Shown piece by piece: positions 9,501 to 17,840 of a stretch of DNA of 53,444 nt. The stretch is from JASHVB01 sp049522565. Lineage in GTDB: Bacteria; Pseudomonadota; Alphaproteobacteria; Acetobacterales; Acetobacteraceae. Where the stretch lies: contig JBEKNT010000003.1 in the NCBI GenBank assembly GCA_049522565.1, forward strand, positions 1 to 53,444, in the 5' to 3' direction. The notes beneath the pieces were generated by a model, which saw only the letters and a program-made list of their open reading frames with translations, had not been told where the DNA came from and made no database searches. A program made the position numbers and the translations under genes. Position 1 is the stretch's first letter; each line of letters begins with the position of its first letter.

Positions 9501-9595
9501 CGGATGGCAACAACACCCGGCACTTCGTCATGGCGGGCGCAGGCCCCATAGGCGTTAAATCAGGGCGCTTGACCCCGGCAACGAAAGGACCCGCC

Positions 9596-12500
9596 ATGTC
9601 GGTGTCGCCGCTCGGCTTGCTGAAGACCCGTCGCCTCTGGCCGCTCGCGCTGACCCAATCCTGCGGCGCGCTGAACGACAACCTGGTGAAGAACGCCATG
9701 ATCGTGCTGGCCTTGTTCCGGCTGGGCATCGGCGGCGCCGGCCTGTCCGCGCTCGCCGGCGCGCTGTTCATCGCGCCCTACATTCTGCTCTCCGCCACCG
9801 CCGGCAAACTGGCCGACCGGTTTCCCAAGCCGCGCGTCATCCTGGTGTACAAAGCGCTCGAACTGCTGCTGATGCTCGCCGCCGCCGCCGCCTTCCTGAC
9901 CGCCAGCGTGCCCGGATTGCTCGGCGTGCTGTTCGCCCTCGGCGTGCAGGCGGCGCTGTTCGGCCCGGTGAAATACGGTGTGCTGCCGGAACATCTCGCC
10001 GAACCCGAGCTGGTCGCCGGCAACGGCATGATCGAGGCGACGACCTTCCTGGCCATCGTCTGCGGCACGGTCGCCGGCGGCGCCTTGATGCTGCTCACCA
10101 ACGGCGCCGTGCTGGTCAGCGCGACCGGCGTATCGCTCGCGGTCATCGGGCTGTGTGCCGCCTGGTGCATGCCCGCCGTCCCCGCCGCCGATCCGACGCT
10201 GCGCATGTCGCCCAACCTGTTCGCCGAGACCTGGCACGTGCTGCGCCACGCCGCATCGATCCGGCCGATCTGGCTGTCGGTGCTCGGCCTGTCGTGGTTC
10301 TGGACCATGGGCGCCACCCTGCTGACCGAGTTCCCCGTGGTGGCGCGCGACACGCTGCATGCCGGTGGCAGTATGATGACGCTGCTGCTGACGGTGTTCG
10401 CGATCGGCGTCGGTGTCGGCTCGATCCAATGCGCGCGCCTGTTGCACGGCGAGGTCTCGGCGCGGCTGGTGCCGTTCGCCGCGCTCGGCATTTCGCTGTT
10501 CTGCTGGGACTTCGCGTCGGCCGCCAATACGGCGGGCGCAGCCGGCGGTTTCGCCACCGCGGCGGCGGCGTTGGGTTCGTTCGCCGGCTGGCGGATGCTG
10601 GCGGATCTGTTCCTGCTGGCGGCGTGCGGCGGCACGTTCTCGGTGCCGCTCTACGCGATCATCCAGGACACCGCCGCGCCGTCCGAGCGCGCCCGCATGG
10701 TCGCCGCCAACAACATCATGAATGCGCTGTTCATGGTGGCCGGCGCCGCCGCGGCGGCCGGGCTCGCGGCGCTCGGCATGTCCGCCCCCGCCGTGCTGCA
10801 TCTCGCCGCGCTGGCCAACCTGGTTGTCGCCGTCTGGATCGTTCGCATGCTGCCGCAGGACGTGTATCGCGCGCTGCTGCGCTGGTACTTCACGACGTTG
10901 CACGGCCTGCATGTGACCGGCCTGGAAAACTACCAGGCGGCGGGCGACCGGGTGGTGATCGTCGCCAACCACCAATCCTATCTCGACGCGCCATTGATCG
11001 CCGCCTGCCTGCCCGACAGCCCCAGCTTCGCGATCCATACGGCACAAGCGGCGAAATGGTATTTCAAGCCTTTCCTCGCCGCCGCCGATACGTTTCCGAT
11101 CAATGTGCAGTCGCCCTATGCGGTGAAGCGCATGATCGAGGCGGTGCGCGACCATGGCCGCAAGCTGATGGTGTTTCCCGAGGGTCGCATGACCCAGACC
11201 GGCGCGCTGATGAAAATCTACGAAGGCGCCGCCATGGTCGCCGACAAGGCGGGCGCGAAAATCGTGCCGATCAGCATCGAGGGGCTACAGTTCAGCCGCC
11301 TGAACCGCATGCGCGGCAAGCTGCGGCAACGCTGGTTTCCGCAAGTGCGGGTCAATATCCTGCCGCCGGTGACGCTGGCGCCCGCGAATGCCGGTGACCT
11401 GTCGCCGCGCCAGCGCCGCGAGGCCGTCGGCCGCGCCTTGCAGGACGTGATGGTGGACGCGGTGTTCCGGTCCAAGGACACCGGCATGAGCCTGTTCGCC
11501 GCGCTGTTGCACGCGCGGGCCGCGTATGGCGGCAAGACCCGCATCCTCGAGGACATCCAGCGCGCGCCAATCCACTACGACCGGTTGCTGCTGGGCGCGA
11601 CGGCGCTCGGGCGCGCACTGGCCGCCGCGGCCCCCGGCGAGACGCATGTCGCACTGCTGCTGCCCAACGCCGTCGCTTCGGTGGCGACGCTGTTCGCCTT
11701 GCAGGCTTTCGGTGTCGTGCCGTGCTTGCTCAACGCCACGGCCGGCGCCGCGAACATGCTGTCCGCCTGCCGCGCGGCCGGCGCCACCTGTGTCGTGTCG
11801 AGCAAGCTGTTCGTGGAGAAGGCGCGGTTGGGCGGCGTGGTTGAACGGCTGGCCGGGGCGGACATACGCTGCATCTGGCTGGAGGATCTGCGCGACGCGA
11901 TCGGGCTGCGCGCCAAACTGCGCGCCCAACGCGACGCCTGGGGCGCGCGCAAGCTGCCGGGCGCGCGCTTATCGCCGGACTCCGCCGCCGTGGTGCTGTT
12001 CACCAGCGGCTCCGAGGGCAGTCCCAAGGGCGTGGTGCTGAGCCACCGCAACGTGCTGACGAATTGCGCGCAGTTGGCGTCGGTGATCGACTTCAATGGC
12101 GGCGACATCGTGTTCAACGCGATGCCGATGTTCCATGCGTTCGGCCTGACCGGCGGCACCATCCTGCCGCTGGTGTTCGGCGTGCGCACGTTCCACTACC
12201 CGAGCCCGCTGCACTACCGCATCGTGCCGGCGCTGATCTACGACGCCGACGCGACGATCTGCTTCGGCACCGACACCTTCCTGAACGGCTGGGCGCATTA
12301 CGCGCATCCCTACGACTTCCGCGCCATGCGCTACATCTTTGCCGGCGCGGAAAAGCTGCGCGAGGAAACCCGCCGGCTGTTCGCCGACCGCTTCGGCGTG
12401 CGCATCATGGAAGGCTATGGCGTCACCGAAACCTCCCCGGTGCTGGCGCTGAACACCGCGATGCACTGCCGCCCGGGCACGGTGGGGCGCTTCCTGCCGG

Positions 12501-13036
12501 GCATCGAGTGGCGGCTGCAACCGGTGCCGGGCGTCGATGCCGGCGGCCAACTCCAGGTGCGCGGCCCCACCGTCATGTTGGGCTATCTTCGCGACACCGC
12601 GCCCGGCGTGCTGGAGAGCGTGCCGGATGGCTGGTACGACACCGGCGACATCGTCGCGGTGGATGCCGCCGGGTTCGTATCGATTGTCGGCCGCGCCAAA
12701 CGCTTCGCCAAGATCGGCGGCGAAATGGTGTCGATGACCGCGGCGGAAGCCCTGGTGGCGTCGCTGTGGCCGGACGCGCGCCACGCCGTGGTCAGCGTGC
12801 CGGATGCGCGCAAGGGCGAGGCCCTGCTGCTGGTCACCACGCAAAAGAATGCCGAGCCACGCGATCTCCTGGCGTTCGCCCGCCAGCGCAGCGTGCCGGA
12901 ACTGATGGTGCCGCGGTCGATCCAGCCGGTCGGATCGGTGCCGTTGCTGGCAACCGGGAAGGTGGACTATCCGGCGGTAGCGCGGCTGGTCGAGGCGGCG
13001 CGCGCCGACGCGACGCCCGAAGTCGTGTCGGTATAG
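9596..13036 (+). CDS. Fused MFS lysophospholipid transporter / acyltransferase / acyl-ACP synthetase (LplT-Aas type)
   Basis: 1146 residues with three parts in one chain. Residues about 1-420 are an MFS-type membrane domain (SCGALNDNLVKNAM; many hydrophobic helices) like LplT. Residues about 430-640 are a PlsC-type acyltransferase with the HX4D motif NHQSYLD near 456 and FPEGRMT near 525. Residues about 650-1146 are an AMP-binding adenylating domain with FTSGSEGSPKGVV near 800, GYGVTETSP and YDTGDI. In E. coli LplT imports lysophospholipids and Aas re-acylates them, so this would be a single-chain membrane phospholipid repair system. AAAGGA precedes the ATG. Three-domain fusions are known in the family; the substrate here is inferred. 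Confidence 0.9.
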   Translation: MSVSPLGLLKTRRLWPLALTQSCGALNDNLVKNAMIVLALFRLGIGGAGLSALAGALFIAPYILLSATAGKLADRFPKPRVILVYKALELLLMLAAAAAFLTASVPGLLGVLFALGVQAALFGPVKYGVLPEHLAEPELVAGNGMIEATTFLAIVCGTVAGGALMLLTNGAVLVSATGVSLAVIGLCAAWCMPAVPAADPTLRMSPNLFAETWHVLRHAASIRPIWLSVLGLSWFWTMGATLLTEFPVVARDTLHAGGSMMTLLLTVFAIGVGVGSIQCARLLHGEVSARLVPFAALGISLFCWDFASAANTAGAAGGFATAAAALGSFAGWRMLADLFLLAACGGTFSVPLYAIIQDTAAPSERARMVAANNIMNALFMVAGAAAAAGLAALGMSAPAVLHLAALANLVVAVWIVRMLPQDVYRALLRWYFTTLHGLHVTGLENYQAAGDRVVIVANHQSYLDAPLIAACLPDSPSFAIHTAQAAKWYFKPFLAAADTFPINVQSPYAVKRMIEAVRDHGRKLMVFPEGRMTQTGALMKIYEGAAMVADKAGAKIVPISIEGLQFSRLNRMRGKLRQRWFPQVRVNILPPVTLAPANAGDLSPRQRREAVGRALQDVMVDAVFRSKDTGMSLFAALLHARAAYGGKTRILEDIQRAPIHYDRLLLGATALGRALAAAAPGETHVALLLPNAVASVATLFALQAFGVVPCLLNATAGAANMLSACRAAGATCVVSSKLFVEKARLGGVVERLAGADIRCIWLEDLRDAIGLRAKLRAQRDAWGARKLPGARLSPDSAAVVLFTSGSEGSPKGVVLSHRNVLTNCAQLASVIDFNGGDIVFNAMPMFHAFGLTGGTILPLVFGVRTFHYPSPLHYRIVPALIYDADATICFGTDTFLNGWAHYAHPYDFRAMRYIFAGAEKLREETRRLFADRFGVRIMEGYGVTETSPVLALNTAMHCRPGTVGRFLPGIEWRLQPVPGVDAGGQLQVRGPTVMLGYLRDTAPGVLESVPDGWYDTGDIVAVDAAGFVSIVGRAKRFAKIGGEMVSMTAAEALVASLWPDARHAVVSVPDARKGEALLLVTTQKNAEPRDLLAFARQRSVPELMVPRSIQPVGSVPLLATGKVDYPAVARLVEAARADATPEVVSV

Positions 13037-13145
13037 GTGGCCAGAAGGGGCCACCGAACATCGTCATTATGGCCAACCTCGCGCCCTTCCCACCGGCGCA
13101 TTGTCGCGTCATGGTCTCGCCAGTCCGTCAACGGGATACTGTATC

Positions 13146-14840
13146 ATGCCGCACGCCGATTGGCGCAGCCGCGCCGGCGCCACCTTCACCTGCGAGAAAC
13201 AGCCGGCCACCGGCACGCGCGGCATGGTGGTGACCAACCATCCGCTTGCCTCGGCCGCCGGCGCGGAAATGCTCGCCGCCGGCGGCAACGCGATCGATGC
13301 CGCCATCGCCGCGTTCTTCACCCTCACCGTGGTCGAACCGATGATGGTCGGCGTGCTGGGTGGCGGCATGGCGCATATCCGCCTCGCCGCCGGCACGCAT
13401 CACGTGATCGACGGCCAGAGCACCGCGCCGCTCGCCACCGGCCCCACCACCTATACGCCCGATCCGCATGCGGCCCCCGGAACGATGGACACGATCGGCC
13501 GCCGGAATGCGGTTGGCCCGACCGCGGTCGCCGCGCCCGGCAACCTGATGGGCTGGTGCGAGGCGCTGCGCCGGTTCGGCACATTCTCGCTCGCCGACGT
13601 CACCGAGCCGGCGATTCGCCATGCCTCGCGCGGCTTCCGCGTCACGCCGTATCTGCACGAATGCGTATCCGACAGCGCCGCCGACATGGCGCGCGATGCC
13701 GAGATCGCCCGGCTGTATCTGCCCGGCGGCGCGCCGATCCAGCCGGGCTCGCGCCTGGTCACCGGCGACTATGCGGAAACCCTGCGGACCATCGCGCGGG
13801 AGGGTCCGGACGTGCTGTACGGCGGCATGCTCGGCCGCCACTACGCCGACCACATGGCGAAATCCGCAGGCTACATCACGCTGGATGACCTCACGCGCTA
13901 CCGCACCATCGATCGCGAGCCGCTGCGCGGCAGCTATCGCGGCTATGAGATCGTCGGCCCGCCGCCGCCGTCGTCCGGCCCGCTGCACATCATCCAGATG
14001 CTGAACATCCTGGAGGGCTGCGACATCGGCGCGCTCGGCTTTGCGTCGGCCGACACGCTGCATCTGCTGGCCGAGGTGTTGAAGATCGCCTTCGCCGATC
14101 GCGCCGCCGCAACCGCCGATCCGGCTTTCGTGCAAGTGCCGGTGGCGAAACTGCTGTCCAAGGACTACGCCGCCGAACGCCGCGCGCGTATTTCGCTAAC
14201 GCGTGCACAGTCCTGGAGCGCCGGCGTCGCGCCGGGGGAGGGGGCGCACACCACGCATCTCACGGTCGCCGATGGCGCCGGCAACATCGTCGCCAGCACG
14301 CAGACCATCAACTCGCTGTTCGGCGCGCGCTATATCGTGCCCGGCACGGGGATGATCCCGAACAACTACATGTTCGTGTTCGATCCGCGCCCGGGCCGTG
14401 CCAGCTCGGTGGCTCCCGGCAAGCGCGTGACGTCGTCGATGTCGCCGGTGATCGTGCTGCGCGACGGCAAACCGCGCTACGCGCTGGGACTGCCGGGCGG
14501 GTTGCGCATCTTCCCGTCGGTGATGCAGGCGCTGTCGAACCTGATCGACCATGGCATGAGCGTGCAGGAGGCGGTGGAAGCACCGCGGCTCTGGACGCAA
14601 GGTTACGCCGTGGAAGTCGAGTCATCGGTCCCCACGGAGGTGCTCGCTGCGCTGCGCGACCGAGGCCACGACGTGGCGCCGGTGGCCAACGTCGCCGGTG
14701 GCATGAGCGCGATCCAGTTCGACGCCGACGGCACGCTGACCGGCGCCGCCTGCTGGCGCGCCGACGGCACGCCGGTCGGCCTGGGCGGCGGCCTGGCGCG
14801 CCCCGGCGTGCGCTTCAGGCCGGAAGCGAACCGTTCCTGA
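13146..14840 (+). CDS. Gamma-glutamyltransferase
   Basis: 564 residues, usual for the single-chain precursor that cuts itself into two subunits. It transfers or hydrolyses the gamma-glutamyl group of glutathione and related compounds. The self-processing and catalytic Thr is Thr369 in GAHTTHLTV, matching the TTHxSVVD motif of the family. The substrate-binding GGG-like and SSMSP segments are also present (VTSSMSPVIVL). The N-terminus lacks a clear signal peptide, so unlike E. coli Ggt it may stay in the cytoplasm, or its export signal is not obvious. The ATG at 13146 starts the recognisable homologous part. Confidence 0.92.
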   Translation: MPHADWRSRAGATFTCEKQPATGTRGMVVTNHPLASAAGAEMLAAGGNAIDAAIAAFFTLTVVEPMMVGVLGGGMAHIRLAAGTHHVIDGQSTAPLATGPTTYTPDPHAAPGTMDTIGRRNAVGPTAVAAPGNLMGWCEALRRFGTFSLADVTEPAIRHASRGFRVTPYLHECVSDSAADMARDAEIARLYLPGGAPIQPGSRLVTGDYAETLRTIAREGPDVLYGGMLGRHYADHMAKSAGYITLDDLTRYRTIDREPLRGSYRGYEIVGPPPPSSGPLHIIQMLNILEGCDIGALGFASADTLHLLAEVLKIAFADRAAATADPAFVQVPVAKLLSKDYAAERRARISLTRAQSWSAGVAPGEGAHTTHLTVADGAGNIVASTQTINSLFGARYIVPGTGMIPNNYMFVFDPRPGRASSVAPGKRVTSSMSPVIVLRDGKPRYALGLPGGLRIFPSVMQALSNLIDHGMSVQEAVEAPRLWTQGYAVEVESSVPTEVLAALRDRGHDVAPVANVAGGMSAIQFDADGTLTGAACWRADGTPVGLGGGLARPGVRFRPEANRS

Positions 14841-14842
14841 AA

Positions 14843-14865
14843 CCTCTCCCGCTACGCGGGAGAGG
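14843..14865. terminator. Hairpin between convergent genes
   Basis: CCTCTCCCGC-TAC-GCGGGAGAGG is a perfect stem just after the gamma-glutamyltransferase stop and before the end of the minus-strand enoyl-CoA hydratase. Its place between convergent genes suits a two-way transcription end. It belongs to the CTCCCGC/GCGGGAG hairpin family also found at 22557 and 46885. Confidence 0.5.
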
Positions 14866-14956
14866 TCGCCGAGCCGTGCTGGGCGGGTGAGGGTGATCGG
14901 GTCGCCCCGAATTGCCTCGCCCGCGATCGGACGTTTTCCCGTTCGTCGCGCAGCCC

Positions 14957-15757
14957 TCACGTCGACTTCCGCCGTCCGACGAACGCCCCCATCAGCCGCC
15001 GCGCCTCGGCGCTGCCATGCGCCGCAGCCACCGCGCGGATACCCTGCTGCACGGCGTCGGCGATCGACATGGTCTCCCAATCGCGAATCAGCGCTTTCTG
15101 CGCGCGGATCGCGTTCGGCCCGGCCGACAGGATCGCGCCCACCCATGCCTCGACCGCCGCATCCAGCGCGTCCGGCGGCACGACGCGTTCCACCAGCCGA
15201 CAGGCCAAAGCCTCGGCCGCATCGATGCGCCGCCCGGTGAACACCAGCTCGCGTGTCTTGCCCCAGCCGATCAGTTGCGGCAGCAGGCACGCCTCCATGC
15301 CGGACGGCAGTCCGAACAGCACCTCCGGCATGCCGAACCGCGCGGTGTCCGCAGCGGCGCGCATGTCGCAGGACGCGGCGATTTCCAGCCCCGCACCGAA
15401 ACAATGGCCGTTGATGCGCGCGATCACCGGCACCGGTGCGGAACGGATCGCCGCGCAGACCCGATGCGTCAGCGCCGGCCCATCCGACGCATGGCCCGCG
15501 GCAAACCCCGCCATTTCCGCAATGTCGGCGCCGCTGATAAAGGATTTGTCCCCCGCGCCGGTCAGCACGACGACGCGCAGCGCCGGGTCGGCCGACACCG
15601 TCTCGATCGCCTCGGCCAGCGCGCGTTTGCCGTCATTGCCCAGCGCGTTGCGTCGTTCCGGATGGTTTACCGTCACCCGGGCAACGCATCCCGCCTCGCC
15701 GCGATCTTCGACCGCGATCAGCACCGGTTCGCCGCGCGCCGCCGGCGCGGCCGTCAT
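14957..15757 (-). CDS. Enoyl-CoA hydratase/isomerase family protein
   Basis: 266 residues, a full-length crotonase-fold protein. It should act on an acyl-CoA thioester, typically adding water across a 2,3 double bond. Visible are NHPERRNALG, the oxyanion-hole segment SFISGADIAEMAGF and the GHCFGAGLEIAASCD segment that forms the second oxyanion contact. The second catalytic Glu of classical hydratases is not certain in the MPEVLFGLPSG stretch, so isomerase or other crotonase activity is possible. It overlaps the stop of the upstream gene by 4 bases (ATGA), so both are translated from one mRNA. Confidence 0.9.
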   Translation of the reverse strand: MTAAPAARGEPVLIAVEDRGEAGCVARVTVNHPERRNALGNDGKRALAEAIETVSADPALRVVVLTGAGDKSFISGADIAEMAGFAAGHASDGPALTHRVCAAIRSAPVPVIARINGHCFGAGLEIAASCDMRAAADTARFGMPEVLFGLPSGMEACLLPQLIGWGKTRELVFTGRRIDAAEALACRLVERVVPPDALDAAVEAWVGAILSAGPNAIRAQKALIRDWETMSIADAVQQGIRAVAAAHGSAEARRLMGAFVGRRKST

Positions 15758-16365
15758 GCACGCCGCCGCAGCACCGCGTCGCGGATCAGCGGCATGCGGT
15801 CATTGCCGAAATACATGTCGTCGCCACCGACGAACATGGTCGGCGAGCCGAAGCCGCCGCGATCCATCAACTCCTGCGTCGTCGCCCGCAGCTTGTCCTT
15901 GATCGCCTGCTGCTCGATGCCGGCAAACAACGTGGCGGCATCGACGCCGGCCTGGCGACAGATTTCGGTCAGCACGGGAACTTGCGAGATGTCCTGGTCG
16001 TCGCCCCAATACGCCGCGAACGTGGCGCGCGCGAACGGCACCAGTTTTTCCCCCGCTTCCAGCAGTGTGCAGCCGCGCATCGCCTTCACGCTGTTGACCG
16101 GGAACACCGTCGGCCGGTAGTGCATGCGCAGCCCGAGATAGCGCGCCCAGTCCATCTGGTCCTTCTTGTTGTAGGCCTGCTTCAGCGGCACCGGTGCCTC
16201 GCGCGCATTGTGCACGCTGGGGTTCACCGCATTGAACACGCCGCCGACCAGGATCGGCCGCCAGGCCACCGTGACGCCCAATTCCTGTTCCAGGCGCAGC
16301 AGGTTCTCGAAAGCGAAATACGTCCACGGGCTGGAGCAATCGAAGAAGCATTCGATATCGGGCAT
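15754..16365 (-). CDS. 2-hydroxychromene-2-carboxylate isomerase-like (DsbA-fold) protein
   Basis: 203 residues. The start MPDIECFFDCSSPWTYFAFENL is typical of the HCCA isomerase/kappa-class GST group, where Ser in the CSSPW segment replaces a redox Cys and binds glutathione. The C-terminal GGFGSPTMFVGGDDMYFGNDR matches the family. Members isomerise a naphthalene breakdown intermediate or carry out other glutathione-dependent steps. GGAGG lies about 7 bases before the ATG. The gene is first of a pair with the crotonase gene, which suggests a shared aromatic or acyl-CoA degradation role; substrate unknown. Confidence 0.88.
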   Translation of the reverse strand: MPDIECFFDCSSPWTYFAFENLLRLEQELGVTVAWRPILVGGVFNAVNPSVHNAREAPVPLKQAYNKKDQMDWARYLGLRMHYRPTVFPVNSVKAMRGCTLLEAGEKLVPFARATFAAYWGDDQDISQVPVLTEICRQAGVDAATLFAGIEQQAIKDKLRATTQELMDRGGFGSPTMFVGGDDMYFGNDRMPLIRDAVLRRRA

Positions 16366-16484
16366 GGTGTTCCTCCCTGGCATTGCAGGCGATCAGCCTA
16401 GCGTAGCCCGGGCGGAAGCTCCATCGTTGACGGCGCGCATCCAAGGCTGGCATCAACCGGCGCGGCAAACCGGGAAAGCAACGC

Positions 16485-17204
16485 GTGAGCGATCTGAAAC
16501 CTGATATCGTGCTGGTGCACAGTTCCGACCTGCATGTGGACGATGAGCCCGCCGAACCGAGCTATGGTACCGACGGCACCTCCGGCCTGCGCTGGGTGCT
16601 GGATACCGCGCGCGAGGTGGACGCGGATGTCGTGCTGCTGGTCGGCGACACGTTCGACAACAACCGCCAGAGCGCCGCGATCCTGCAACGCGTGACGGAA
16701 TTGCTGGCCGATGCGGGCCGGCCGGTGGTCATTCTCCCCGGCAACCACGATCCGCTGACGCCCGACTCGGTGTATCGCCGCAGCGCCATGACCGAACTGC
16801 CGCATGTCCACGTGCTGGGCCTGACGCATGAACAGGCGGTGGCATTCCCGGGCCACGAACTGGAGATCTGGGGGCACGCGCACCACCACTACGACAACAT
16901 GGTGCCATTGCGTTCGCCGCGGCCGCGCGCCGCGCGCTGGCACATCACCCTGGCGCACGGTCATTACGAGGCCGATGGCGTGCCGCCGTTGCGCCCGTCC
17001 TGGCTGATCAGCGACGCCGAGATCGCCGCGACCGGCGCCGACTATCTCGCGCTTGGCCACTGGAACCGTCCGGCGCAGGTCGGCAACGGCGTCGTGCCGG
17101 CCTACTATTCCGGCTCGCCCGATCTCGCCGGGACGGTCAACCTGGTGCGGCTGAGCGAGAGCGACGGCGTGGTGGTGACGCGCGAGCCGGTGCGGCGGGG
17201 GTAG
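16485..17204 (+). CDS. Metallophosphoesterase
   Basis: 239 residues starting at GTG after GGGAAAG. Calcineurin-like metal-binding motifs are in order: SDLHVDD (DxH), LLVGDTFDN (GDxxD/N), LPGNHDP (GNHD), then AHGHYE and LGHWNRP. Two metal ions would be held for phosphoester hydrolysis. The layout resembles SbcD/YfcE-like proteins, but there is no nuclease partner gene nearby. Substrate unknown. It is divergent from the isomerase/hydratase pair. Confidence 0.88.
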   Translation: MSDLKPDIVLVHSSDLHVDDEPAEPSYGTDGTSGLRWVLDTAREVDADVVLLVGDTFDNNRQSAAILQRVTELLADAGRPVVILPGNHDPLTPDSVYRRSAMTELPHVHVLGLTHEQAVAFPGHELEIWGHAHHHYDNMVPLRSPRPRAARWHITLAHGHYEADGVPPLRPSWLISDAEIAATGADYLALGHWNRPAQVGNGVVPAYYSGSPDLAGTVNLVRLSESDGVVVTREPVRRG

Positions 17205-17420
17205 CGCCAGGGGGACCGTGCGAACCGAAGGAAGGCCAGGGGCTTTGCCCCGTGGACGCCGATCGTAGCCTGCATCCGGACGCTCGCCGCCGGGGTGGCG
17301 CGACGGGTGTCACGCATGGAGATCGCACGCGACCGGGTGCGCGGTATTGGCTGCTACCGCCTGGCCGCCAGGTCGGTGATTGGGGGGAGCAGAAAGAAAA
17401 GCAAGGAAGCAAGCAAGCAA
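17205..17420. other. Intergenic stretch leading into hairpin element 1
   Basis: No gene seen. It contains a GGGGCTTTGCCCC hairpin near 17240, which could end the metallophosphoesterase transcript. A purine-rich run of GCAA/GGAA units at about 17391-17420 forms the left flank of the long hairpin that follows. Confidence 0.5.
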
Positions 17421-17564
17421 GCAAGCGTTTAACACAGATTTTCACAGATTAAGTCACAGATTAGGAATAATTATCCCCATCACGTAACATTTATAATTTT
17501 TGCACGGGCGGAAAACATTTCTAATCTGTGACTTAATCTGTGAAAATCTGTGTTAAACGCTTGC
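17421..17564. repeat. Hairpin element 1: perfect 44-bp inverted repeat
   Basis: Positions 17421-17464 and 17521-17564 are perfect reverse complements over 44 bases, with a 56-base AT-rich loop. Each arm is built of repeated CACAGATT modules (AACACAGATT, TTCACAGATT, AAGTCACAGATT). The element lies between convergent genes. AT content is far above that of the surroundings, so it is likely acquired DNA. Related elements lie at 21454-21543 and 27351-27472. Confidence 0.9.
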
Positions 17565-17624
17565 TTCCTTGCTTCCTTGCTTCCTTGCTTCCTTGCTTCC
17601 TTGCTTCCTTGCTTCCTTGCTTCC
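17561..17624. repeat. Eight tandem copies of TTGCTTCC
   Basis: An uninterrupted run of the octamer directly follows the right arm of hairpin element 1. On the left side of the element the matching flank is a shorter GCAA-type run. Copy number is likely to vary by slippage. Confidence 0.95.
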
Positions 17625-17840
17625 TTGACCCGCGTGCCCAGCATTGGACAGCGGGGTACTCATCAGGCCACGCGGCGGCCCAAATGCGATCGACCGGGAT
17701 GTCACCGGCTTGCTTTCCAGCCGCCTTGTTTAACGCTCATGGGTCTTCGCCCGCCATGGCGAGGCGGGTCCGCCGGAGCAACTCGCCCTTAAATTGGCGC
17801 GCATGAGGCTCTATCGCCCGGTTCGCCCGATCGTCGCCCG
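17625..17840. other. Intergenic, no gene seen
   Basis: After the octamer run comes about 215 bp without a credible gene. It holds a CGCCCGCCATGGCGAGGCGGG imperfect palindrome near 17748, a distant cousin of the GGCGGGC/GCCCGCC hairpin near 51083. Confidence 0.4.

Noticed and set aside
9560..11155. Long antisense frames opposite the MFS/acyltransferase gene and others (41692-43665, 45302-46420, 48683-50509)
   Set aside because: Composition bias explains them; no start sites, no recognisable domains, all overlap well-supported genes.
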